Below the pieces are notes generated by a model, which worked only from the letters and a program-made list of their open reading frames with translations, was not told the DNA's origin and searched no databases. Shown one piece after another: positions 1-5,756 of a stretch of 30,194 nt of DNA. Source of the stretch: an uncultured Bacilli bacterium (GTDB taxonomy: Bacteria; Bacillota_I; Bacilli_A; RF39; UBA660); NCBI GenBank assembly GCA_944350395.1, contig CALVPA010000016.1:1-30194 (forward strand). Direction: 5' to 3'. The position numbers and the translations under genes were made by a program. Positions within the stretch are counted from its first letter, which is position 1, and each line of letters begins with the position of its first letter.

Positions 1-738
1 GATGGTACAATTGCACACGCAAACGGAGAATCTAGTAAAGACAGATTAGTATCGACATCAGTAGCATTCAATTCAAGCAGTAAAGATAATGCATATGTAG
101 GATATATGTATGGAACAACTGGTTCAAGTTCCTACGAAGCAACGCATGCAAATACAAATAATAGTACGATAAAGACATATGTAGATAATTGGTATAAGAC
201 GAATATAGTGGATAAAGGATACGCAGAAGCAGTATCAGATGAAATATTTTGTAATGATAGAGAAATAGATCGAAATGCAGGAAGTTTAAATGGATTATCT
301 GGATTTACCACACTAGGTTATGGAACAAATAAAACTATGTATTCAGCAACAGCAAGAGTAGGATATGGTATAAGTAATCCAACACCAAAATTAACATGTA
401 CGCAAAAAAATGATGCTTTTACAGTAGATGATGAGAAAAAAGGAAACGGTGATTTAACGTATCCAGTAGGGCTAATCACAGCCGATGAGATAGCACTAGC
501 CGGGGGAAAATACAGTACAACTAACTCAAGTTATTACTTATATAAAGGTAGTTGGTACTGGTCTGCCTCGCCTTTCTATTTTATTAGCTATGCTTATGTA
601 TTCGATGTCAGTAATATTGGCTACTACAACGGTGTCACTGGTACTGGTGGCGTCGCGCCTGTTATCAATCTGAGTGCTGATTACTGCGGGCAATTAGGAG
701 GGATAGGAAGTACAGAAGATCCGTATACCGTAGGATGA
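1..738 (+). CDS. DUF6273-like surface protein, C-terminal part (probable DGR target)
   Basis: The frame is open from the first base of the window, so the start lies upstream; 245 residues are visible, ending at TGA. The protein is rich in Asn, Ser, Thr and Tyr. Its last 60 residues have the pattern W-Y-W-S-A-S-P, a run of aromatic and small residues, then G-V-A-P-V-I-N-L, which resembles the C-terminal end of DUF6273/C-type-lectin-like domains. In many gut bacteria this fold is the ligand-binding part of secreted proteins diversified by DGRs. Residues 190-220 correspond to the variable stretch described separately, and codons there (GCC TCG CCT, GTC GCG CCT) are richer in G+C than the rest of the gene. 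I infer an extracellular binding protein; the ligand and the N-terminal anchoring cannot be seen. Confidence 0.75.
   Translation, partial: DGTIAHANGESSKDRLVSTSVAFNSSSKDNAYVGYMYGTTGSSSYEATHANTNNSTIKTYVDNWYKTNIVDKGYAEAVSDEIFCNDREIDRNAGSLNGLSGFTTLGYGTNKTMYSATARVGYGISNPTPKLTCTQKNDAFTVDDEKKGNGDLTYPVGLITADEIALAGGKYSTTNSSYYLYKGSWYWSASPFYFISYAYVFDVSNIGYYNGVTGTGGVAPVINLSADYCGQLGGIGSTEDPYTVG
568..660 (+). repeat. Candidate DGR variable region (VR)
   Basis: This 93-base stretch of the target gene aligns codon by codon with the AAY-rich sequence at 938-1033, with a one-codon gap. Of 11 AAT/AAC codons in the latter, 10 are changed here at adenine positions (to TAT, ATT, TAC, AGT, GGT or ACT), while GCT, GTA, GGC, GCG and CCT blocks between them match. 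It ends in the GC-rich block GGC GTC GCG CCT, which is where an initiation-of-mutagenic-homing site would sit. There are also non-adenine differences, mostly C/T at third positions and a divergent patch around 601-609, so 938-1033 is either a diverged template or a relative of the true one. Confidence 0.6.
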
Positions 739-755
739 TTTAGAATAAATCATCC
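733..755 (+). other. Perfect hairpin on the target gene stop codon
   Basis: A 9-bp perfect inverted repeat (GGATGATTT / AAATCATCC) with a 5-nt loop encloses the TGA stop at 736-738. No T-run follows, so it is not a typical intrinsic terminator. In the Bordetella phage DGR, a hairpin/cruciform just downstream of the variable region helps target recognition. The position here, about 70 bp past the VR, fits that role by analogy. It could instead protect the mRNA 3' end. Confidence 0.55.
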
Positions 756-1240
756 GAAGGTAGGAGGAGAGTAACGAGCATCAAATTCGGAGGGTTCCGG
801 CAAGACTTGCTCATTTTGCCGGCGGGCCCATTTCCACAGAGATGTGGAAATGCAAATTGGGAATAGATTAATAATTGGTTTGCACGCTTATTCTGTTAGT
901 TCGTTTTAGGGTCAGTGCCACTTTTTTGTTTGGCCCTACGCCCTATAACTATAATAGTAATGCTAATGTATGAGAGTGTAATAATACTGGGAACTTAGTG
1001 GGCAATGTTAATAATACTAACGGCGCGGCGCCTAGCTACCATTACGAAGAGTTAATTCTAGTCATCTGAGGATTGCCGGCCGAGGCATTGCAGTGAGAGT
1101 TGTATCAATAAAAAGAATTCTAATTAAATTAGATTGGTAACAAATCTATTCCCATGGCGAAATGCCTAAATACATATAGAGTACGTAACATGCGTCTATA
1201 AACATATAGATGGGTGTGACTATAGGCTCTATTTTTTTGT
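756..1240 (+). ncRNA. Structured noncoding region carrying the template-like repeat
   Basis: This roughly 485-bp stretch has no credible ORF, yet it is locally more GC-rich than its surroundings and full of hairpins. A 7-bp stem CCGGCAA/TTGCCGG lies at 797-803/816-822; its loop carries TGCTC (808-812), complementary to GAGCA at 776-780, a possible pseudoknot. A 10-bp stem at 829-838/843-852 is closed by a GAGA (GNRA) tetraloop. TGCAAA/TTTGCA at 851-856/879-884 overlaps it. Short stems also occur near 1074-1087 and 1125-1140. ATAGAG near 1175 can pair with CTCTAT before a T-run at about 1232, possibly a terminator or attenuator ahead of the next gene. The AAY-rich template-like repeat sits in the middle (938-1033). 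I infer the RNA of a DGR, including template and accessory-factor-binding structure. Confidence 0.5.
938..1033 (+). repeat. Candidate DGR template repeat (TR)
   Basis: Read in the frame aligned to the variable region, 11 of 32 codons are AAT or AAC, the hallmark of a DGR template in which adenines are mutagenised during reverse transcription. The frame includes TGA, so this copy is not coding. It ends in GGC GCG GCG CCT, close to the GC-rich end of the variable region. Flanks outside the aligned block do not match the target gene well, and about a third of non-adenine positions in the first 19 codons differ. It may therefore be a diverged or inactive template, or the template for another target. 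Confidence 0.55.
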
Positions 1241-1251
1241 AGGAGTTTAAA

Positions 1252-1479
1252 ATGGTTAAATATAGTGCGATTAGGAATTATAAAAAATTTAAAAAAATGT
1301 ATCCAAATTTTGTACTTTTTATAAAATATGGTAAATATTACTATATTTACGAAGCAGATACAAAGATTTTGATATATTTATATGATTCATATACTGAAAG
1401 TAATAGTTTTAGAATGGAGAAAGAAAAATTTAAAGATGTTTTATCAGGGTTATTTAGTAATGGGTTAAATGTAGTTTAG
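1252..1479 (+). CDS. MutS domain I-like small protein (candidate DGR accessory, MSL type)
   Basis: This 75-residue protein has a good AGGAG site 6 nt before its ATG and ends at TAG. The order Y-K-K-F-K-K-M-Y-P-N-F-V-L-F, then Y-G-K-Y-Y-Y-I-Y-E-A-D and near the end L-F-S-N-G-L-N-V-V, follows the MutS N-terminal mismatch-recognition domain (YLxLKxxYPDxILFFRxGDFYExFxEDA ... LxxxGYxVAI), reduced to little more than its core. It lacks every other MutS domain. MutS-like (MSL) small proteins have been described beside DGR reverse transcriptases as an alternative to Avd. Its position just after the template-like sequence supports that role. I infer nucleic-acid binding during cDNA synthesis or homing; this is unproven. 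Confidence 0.6.
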   Translation: MVKYSAIRNYKKFKKMYPNFVLFIKYGKYYYIYEADTKILIYLYDSYTESNSFRMEKEKFKDVLSGLFSNGLNVV

Positions 1480-1730
1480 AGAGCTAAGAATAAACTAGTA
1501 AATATTATTTTAATAAATAATTATAATAAAGAAAAAAAGTAAAAGGGAATATAAATCTGCTAAAAAATATGAATAATTATAAGCTCTTTTCATTAATATT
1601 TTTTGGGTTTATAAATTAATTAAGGCAATATTTTATAACTAAAAGTTTCTATGATAAGTATTATGAAACTATAAAATAAAATGCTTGAAGAAAATTGTGA
1701 AATACTATAAACTTATAAATAAGAAAGATA
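1480..1730. other. AT-rich intergenic stretch, no gene seen
   Basis: A very AT-rich stretch of 251 bp between the MutS-like gene and the amidase gene. I see no ORF with a ribosome binding site, no tRNA and no clear remnant of a reverse transcriptase, which is the gene one would expect next in a DGR. Confidence 0.6.
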
Positions 1731-3623
1731 ATGATTTTTATGAAGTATTTAAAGTTTATATTTCTAGTAATTGTTTTATTTCCATTTAAAGTTTTTGCAT
1801 ACACAAAAGCAGTAATTGATGTTACTTCTATGAGTTTAACTGAAATTAAAGAAGCTCTAGATAAAGGTTTTACTACGAGTGAAACGTTAGTGCAACTTTA
1901 CTTAGATAGAATTGAAGAATATAATGACGATTTCAATGCAATAAATCAGTTAAATGAGAATGCATTAGAAGATGCTAAAGTGTTAGACCAAGAGCGTTTA
2001 GAAGGAAACATAAGAGGCCCTTTACACGGCATACCGATATTAGTTAAAACTAATATCGATGTAGAAGGCTTAGCAACAACTGCAGGAAGTAAGGCCTTAA
2101 GTTACAACTATCCAAAAGATGATGCTTATATAATAGAAAAATTAAAGGACTCTGGTGCTATTATATTGGGGTCTACTAATATGAGCGAATTTGCTTTCTC
2201 TGCGCAAAACTCTTATAGTTCTTATGGCAATGTAAGAAATGCATTTAATACTGAGTATACTCCTTACGGTTCTAGTGGTGGTAGTGCTGCTTCTATAGCC
2301 TTATCTTTTGCAAGTGCTGCATTAGGTACCGATACTAATTCTTCCGTACGCCTTCCCGCATCAGCTGCAGGATTAGTCGGAATTAGACCATCTTTAGGCC
2401 TAGTTAGTAGAACGGGGATAATTCCTTACGATATAAATAGAGATACCGCTGGTGTACTTACAAAAACTGTCGAAGATAATGCTCTTATATTGAGTATAAT
2501 TGCTGGTACCGATGAGAATGATGATAAAACTAAAGATGCTATAGTAAAAGATTACACTGACCTAGATTACGATATAAGCGACATAAAAATTGGAGTAATC
2601 GAGAGTTATGTCGAAGGATCTAGTAGTGGAACTGGTGCGAATTCTTTAACTAATTCGGATATTAAGGATTTGACAAATGAAAAAATTGAGTTAATGAAAG
2701 AAAACGGTGCAAATATAGTTTATATCGATCAATTATTAAGTAGTTATTATTTAAATATAGCAGGAAGCACTGTTTCTGGAATAACCTTTTGTGACGGTTT
2801 TAACGATTATATAAAAGGTACTACTGGCACTATAAGAAGTTTTGAAGATTTAGCAAAGAGTAGTGGTAAAGTATACAGTTTATCTGGTTATCTAACGGGA
2901 TGTGGGGGAACTTGGATAAGCGGTATGACGACTAAAAATGAGAAGAAAGCCTCGTTTGAAGAACATGTTTTGAGCGTTATGGAAGAGTACGATATCGATG
3001 TTTTGTTGTATCCTTCTGCTAAAGAAAAAATTTCTAAAATCAGCAATATAATTAGTCCGAACTCTCCTGGAAACTCTTTGGGTAGTGTTATTGGTTATCC
3101 TTCTATAACTGTCCCTATGGGATACATCGAAGGTTTTCCTTACGGTATAGAATTTTTTAGTACAAAATATAATGAAGATGTTTTGTATGCAGTTGCAGAA
3201 TTTTTTGAAAGTATAAATAAACTAGATATTACGAATAGTCCTCTTGCTCCGAATCTATACACAATTCCCGATTGTGTAAATGAGCTTAAGGAAGTTTACC
3301 TAAATAACTATGATGATGAAAATTATTCTGAAATGACATCTAAAACTAAAGAATATTTTAAAAGTTATAGTGACAAAGAAGATGAAGAAGCACTTGAAGA
3401 GGCACAAAATTTAATTAGAGATTATGAGAATAGAGAAATAGAAATTGAAAGAGTAGCGTTATTAAATAAAATCAAGAAATTTGTCTTGTATGTAATCTAT
3501 GTCGTTTTAGGCTTTATATTGATTTTTATAATAATTAAAAAGGTTTTTAGAAATAGGAACAAGAAGAAAAAGTATACTGGTAGAAAAAAGTATAGTGCGT
3601 TTGACAAATGTAAAAAAATTTAG
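1731..3623 (+). CDS. Secreted, membrane-tethered amidase-signature family protein
   Basis: The 630-residue protein starts with a signal-peptide-like segment (Lys at 5 and 8, hydrophobic 9-21, F-A-Y near 22-24). The amidase-signature core follows. The Ser-cisSer-Lys triad can be placed as Lys106 (I-L-V-K-T-N), Ser181 (Y-G-S-S-G-G-S-A-A) and Ser205 (T-D-T-N-S-S-V-R-L-P), with the family's usual 75- and 24-residue spacings. The oxyanion segment usually reads D-T-G-G-S; here it is D-T-N-S-S. A charged, coiled-coil-like stretch (about 540-585) leads to one transmembrane helix (about 586-606) and a very Lys/Arg-rich tail. The enzyme domain should face outside and be tethered at its C-terminus. Substrate is unknown; the family hydrolyses amides. 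A second ATG at 1740 is also a possible start. Confidence 0.85.
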   Translation: MIFMKYLKFIFLVIVLFPFKVFAYTKAVIDVTSMSLTEIKEALDKGFTTSETLVQLYLDRIEEYNDDFNAINQLNENALEDAKVLDQERLEGNIRGPLHGIPILVKTNIDVEGLATTAGSKALSYNYPKDDAYIIEKLKDSGAIILGSTNMSEFAFSAQNSYSSYGNVRNAFNTEYTPYGSSGGSAASIALSFASAALGTDTNSSVRLPASAAGLVGIRPSLGLVSRTGIIPYDINRDTAGVLTKTVEDNALILSIIAGTDENDDKTKDAIVKDYTDLDYDISDIKIGVIESYVEGSSSGTGANSLTNSDIKDLTNEKIELMKENGANIVYIDQLLSSYYLNIAGSTVSGITFCDGFNDYIKGTTGTIRSFEDLAKSSGKVYSLSGYLTGCGGTWISGMTTKNEKKASFEEHVLSVMEEYDIDVLLYPSAKEKISKISNIISPNSPGNSLGSVIGYPSITVPMGYIEGFPYGIEFFSTKYNEDVLYAVAEFFESINKLDITNSPLAPNLYTIPDCVNELKEVYLNNYDDENYSEMTSKTKEYFKSYSDKEDEEALEEAQNLIRDYENREIEIERVALLNKIKKFVLYVIYVVLGFILIFIIIKKVFRNRNKKKKYTGRKKYSAFDKCKKI

Positions 3624-3665
3624 TATATTCTAATTGCATAAGTGATTATGCTGTGCAAAAATGCA

Positions 3666-3671
3666 TATAAT
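3666..3671 (+). promoter_or_regulatory. Candidate toxI promoter, -10 box
   Basis: TATAAT lies 26 bp before the first 36-bp repeat; no good -35 box is at the usual distance. Just upstream, GCATAA-gtga-TTATGC (3636-3651) is a perfect dyad that could be a regulator site or the 3' hairpin of the amidase transcript. Confidence 0.45.
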
Positions 3672-3696
3672 ATTATTGCTACTAACTGTAGCGAAT

Positions 3697-3774
3697 AAAA
3701 AGCGGTGTACCCAGCCATTAAATTGGGAGTTGAAAAAGCGGTGTACCCAGCCATTAAATTGGGAGTTGAAAAAG
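3697..3774 (+). ncRNA. toxI: ToxI-type antitoxin RNA: two 36-bp tandem repeats plus a 6-bp partial
   Basis: Two perfect 36-bp direct repeats (3697-3732 and 3733-3768) stand head to tail without spacer and are followed by the first six bases (AAAAAG) of a third. This is the architecture of type III antitoxin RNAs, in which the toxin cuts the repeat transcript into single units that fold as pseudoknots and inhibit it. Each unit starts with an A-run and holds CCCA and TGGG, which can pair across about 10 nt, as an H-type pseudoknot would need. The 36-nt unit equals that of ToxI of Pectobacterium, but the copy number (2) is low compared with 5.5 there. A terminator and toxN follow at once. Confidence 0.88.
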
Positions 3775-3775
3775 T

Positions 3776-3803
3776 AGATTAGAGGAAAACTCTAATCTTT
3801 TAT
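3776..3803 (+). terminator. Terminator between toxI and toxN
   Basis: A 9-bp perfect stem AGATTAGAG/CTCTAATCT with loop GAAAA is followed by TTTATTT. In ToxIN loci a leaky terminator at this place sets the excess of antitoxin RNA over toxin mRNA. Confidence 0.85.
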
Positions 3804-3824
3804 TTACTAGGAGGGTTAGTTATT

Positions 3825-4331
3825 ATGGAAACGAAATTAAAGTTGGTAAAAATAAATTCTGAATATTGTAATTATTTAAGACAATTTGATGAGAAAGTTT
3901 CTTACAATAGTGGTAATAAAGAGCTAAGACCTTTTATAGGTATATTATTTACAATTGAGAATCTAGAATACTTTGCTCCTTTATCGAGTCCAAAATCAAA
4001 ACATTTAAAAATGAAAAACACTATAGATTTCATTAAAATTGATGGTGGGAAATTGGGTGCGGTAAATTTTAATAATATGATTCCTTTGTGCAAAAACAAT
4101 TATCAGATGATAAAACTCGATAAAAAGAATTTGTCTAAAAATGAAATTAAATATCAGGAATTATTAAAGGACCAATTAGATTGGTTAAATAAAAATTATG
4201 TTCAAATAAAGCATAAATCATATAACTTGTATTTTATGTATACTAATAATCGATTGAGTAAAAATATTAAAAATAGATGTTGCAATTTTAAGTTATTGGA
4301 AAGAAAGTGCGAAGAATATAAGTTAAAATAG
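3825..4331 (+). CDS. toxN: Type III toxin, ToxN/AbiQ-family endoribonuclease
   Basis: The 168-residue protein has a strong AGGAGGG site 9 nt before its ATG. It matches the ToxN order: N-terminal Y-C-N-Y-L-R-Q-F-D-E-K-V, then R-P-F-I-G-I-L-F-T-I, Y-F-A-P-L-S-S-P-K (51-57, the conserved [TS]-S-P-K active-site segment; Ser55 and Lys57), I-D-G-G-K-L-G-A-V-N-F-N-N-M-I-P, and the C-terminal C-N-F-K-L-L-E-R-K-C. Length is typical (about 165-170). ToxN cuts mRNA at A-rich sites and is held inactive by the repeat RNA encoded just upstream; known members cause abortive infection against phages. Synthesis is probably limited by read-through of the hairpin at 3776-3803. Family assignment is firm; a defence role is inference from relatives. 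Confidence 0.92.
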   Translation: METKLKLVKINSEYCNYLRQFDEKVSYNSGNKELRPFIGILFTIENLEYFAPLSSPKSKHLKMKNTIDFIKIDGGKLGAVNFNNMIPLCKNNYQMIKLDKKNLSKNEIKYQELLKDQLDWLNKNYVQIKHKSYNLYFMYTNNRLSKNIKNRCCNFKLLERKCEEYKLK

Positions 4332-4359
4332 TTTAGAAATAGATTAAAAATCAAATAAG

Positions 4360-4386
4360 ACTTTTTATAAAATTTGTATAAAAAGT
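4360..4386. terminator. AT-rich hairpin after toxN
   Basis: A 10-bp inverted repeat (ACTTTTTATA / TATAAAAAGT, 7-nt loop) lies 28 bp after the toxN stop and just ahead of the tRNA promoter. It has no long T-run, so its strength as a terminator is doubtful. Confidence 0.4.
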
Positions 4387-4388
4387 TC

Positions 4389-4418
4389 TTGACTATGCTA
4401 CCAAATTAGTTATATAAT
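4389..4418 (+). promoter_or_regulatory. tRNA-Asn promoter
   Basis: TTGACT (-35, 4389-4394) and TATAAT (-10, 4413-4418) are separated by 18 bp, with the tRNA starting 11 bp later. Confidence 0.8.
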
Positions 4419-4429
4419 TAAGGAGCAAT

Positions 4430-4505
4430 GCCTGATTAGCTCAGTCGGTAGAGCGCACGGCTGTTAACCGTTAGGTCGCAGGTTCGAGTCCCGCATCAGG
4501 CGCCA
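4430..4505 (+). tRNA. tRNA-Asn (anticodon GTT)
   Basis: The acceptor stem pairs GCCTGAT (4430-4436) with ATCAGGC (4495-4501). The D arm (AGCTCAGTCGGTAGAGC), the anticodon loop CTGTTAA with GTT, and the T arm with GGTTCGAGTCC are all regular. Discriminator G and an encoded CCA (4503-4505) follow. It has its own promoter and terminator. Confidence 0.97.
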
Positions 4506-4515
4506 TTTAGAAATT

Positions 4516-4546
4516 AAAAGCAATAGTTCGATGCTATTGCTTTTTT
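4516..4546. terminator. Bidirectional terminator between tRNA-Asn and tmcAL
   Basis: An 11-bp stem AAAAGCAATAG/CTATTGCTTTT with a 7-nt loop and a T-run on the plus side ends the tRNA transcript. On the minus strand it overlaps the TAG stop of tmcAL and is followed by a T-rich stretch, so it can serve both. Confidence 0.85.
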
Positions 4547-5625
4547 ATTGGTATGTTTAAAAATTCTTCTTTATAAGATTCGTCATGTGTTAATTCGTAA
4601 TATATTTGACTCGATATTATTTCTATTTCTCTTATTCTTCCAGTAGTTTTATATAATAAGTGTTCTGAATTTAATTCTTTGAGATATGCTCTTCCTTTAG
4701 AAGAAAAACCTAGTATGCGATATGCATCATTAGGAATGAGCATATCTTTTTTTTCTATTCCAAGTAATATATGTATGAACATTCTCTTTAGTCTCGAGGT
4801 AGTATATCTCTTGGATTTTACTCGTTCTAATAAAGTTTCTAAATCTTGTGATCTGTATATTTCTTTTTTTAATTTATTCTCAAGTCCTTCGTCGACTCCT
4901 AAATATATGTCTAAATGTGTATCTGTAAATATTTTGTACTTTAGTAAATAAAATAGTTTAGACATATCTACTTTGTTTATATAACTTTCATTGTAAGATG
5001 GTATGTATTTTGAAATAGGTAAATTATTTTTTAGTTTTTCTCTGATGTTTTGAGCACTCACTATTTCTTCATCACTTTCTATATCGTTAAACGAATTAGT
5101 GCGTTTAATAGTTTCGTATTTAATTAGTGGATTTATTTTTTGGATGTTTTTTATGTAGCTTATACCGAGTATGTCGTTACTTTGAAGGGTAGTGCCGAGT
5201 GCTTTGGATAGAGCGGTTGGATAGTTTTCTCCCTTTTTTAATTCTTCTTTTACTTTTAAATCTATTCCTTTATTTTGGGCATCGACTATTTTCTCTAATA
5301 AATTTATATCGTCAGATTCGCTCCCAAATATTATTCTATCTACGTTTGCATAATTAAGCGCTTCTATAGCGCTTTTAGCGAAGTAGTCTGCCGAATTTGT
5401 ACTGTATAGAGTCGGCATTTCTATAACTAAGTCTACACCATAAGATAGAGCGATACGTGTCTTATTGTATTTGCTTATAAGAGATACGTCTCCTCTTTGG
5501 GTAAAGTATGTGCTAATCACGAGTACGATTAGAGAACCCGGATATAAAGATTTTATCTTTTTAATGTGATATAAGTGTCCATTGTGAAATGGATTGTACT
5601 CACATATTATTCCTATTTTTTCCAT
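4534..5625 (-). CDS. tmcAL: tRNA(Met) cytidine acetate ligase TmcAL (YlbM family)
   Basis: TmcAL activates acetate with ATP and transfers it to cytidine 34 of elongator tRNA-Met, giving ac4C. The 363-residue protein begins I-G-I-I-C-E-Y-N-P-F-H-N-G-H (4-17), the HxGH nucleotidyltransferase motif of this family. It continues with V-I-S-T-Y-F-T-Q-R-G (the usual S-G-x-F-x-Q-R-G), E-M-P-T-L-Y-S-T-N-S-A-D-Y-F-A, F-G-S-E and N-D-I-L-G-I-S-Y-I-K, all family blocks. It is somewhat shorter than the B. subtilis protein (about 415), mainly at the C-terminus. It is divergently transcribed from htpG. Confidence 0.92.
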   Translation of the reverse strand: MEKIGIICEYNPFHNGHLYHIKKIKSLYPGSLIVLVISTYFTQRGDVSLISKYNKTRIALSYGVDLVIEMPTLYSTNSADYFAKSAIEALNYANVDRIIFGSESDDINLLEKIVDAQNKGIDLKVKEELKKGENYPTALSKALGTTLQSNDILGISYIKNIQKINPLIKYETIKRTNSFNDIESDEEIVSAQNIREKLKNNLPISKYIPSYNESYINKVDMSKLFYLLKYKIFTDTHLDIYLGVDEGLENKLKKEIYRSQDLETLLERVKSKRYTTSRLKRMFIHILLGIEKKDMLIPNDAYRILGFSSKGRAYLKELNSEHLLYKTTGRIREIEIISSQIYYELTHDESYKEEFLNIPIKKQ

Positions 5626-5641
5626 TTGACATCACACTTAG

Positions 5642-5670
5642 ATTTTAACAAAATATGGGTGGAGATACAA
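5642..5670 (-). promoter_or_regulatory. Candidate tmcAL promoter
   Basis: On the reverse strand TTGTAT (-35, at 5665-5670) and TAAAAT (-10, at 5642-5647) are 17 bp apart, leaving a very short leader before the ATG at 5625. The CIRCE element lies 13 bp upstream of this -35. Confidence 0.45.
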
Positions 5671-5683
5671 CTTAAAAATTATT

Positions 5684-5710
5684 TTAGCACTTAATGTTGA
5701 CAAGTGCTAA
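5684..5710. promoter_or_regulatory. CIRCE-type operator (HrcA binding site) upstream of htpG
   Basis: TTAGCACTT, nine bases, AAGTGCTAA: a perfect 9-bp inverted repeat with the exact 9-nt spacing of CIRCE (consensus TTAGCACTC-N9-GAGTGCTAA), differing only in one symmetrical pair. It overlaps the htpG -35 box, as expected for repression by HrcA, relieved on heat shock. Confidence 0.92.
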
Positions 5711-5725
5711 AAATGGTGGTAGGAT
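5697..5725 (+). promoter_or_regulatory. Candidate htpG promoter inside the CIRCE element
   Basis: TTGACA (5697-5702) lies in the CIRCE spacer and right arm. TAGGAT (5720-5725), 17 bp on, is a fair -10 box; TATATT at 5727-5732 is an alternative at poorer spacing. Confidence 0.55.
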
Positions 5726-5756
5726 TTATATTGTACGAAAGAGGGAATAACATTAT

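Noticed and set aside
756..1060. Second, broken copy of the DUF6273 target gene
   Set aside because: Similarity is limited to the variable codons; the sequence before and after does not match the target protein, and the AAY bias fits a template rather than a decayed gene.
756..1240. Group II intron remnant
   Set aside because: A GTGTG-like string at about 1203-1216 and several hairpins suggested it, but I see no domain V/VI and no maturase, and the adenine-rich repeat fits a DGR better.
3697..3774. 36-bp direct repeats as a CRISPR array
   Set aside because: The two copies abut without any spacer, and a terminator plus a ToxN-family gene follow; this is a type III antitoxin array.
4430..4505. 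tRNA-Asn as the attachment site of a genomic island holding the DGR and toxIN
   Set aside because: The accessory genes lie on the 5' side of the tRNA, the 3' end runs into tmcAL, and no integrase or duplicated tRNA end is visible.
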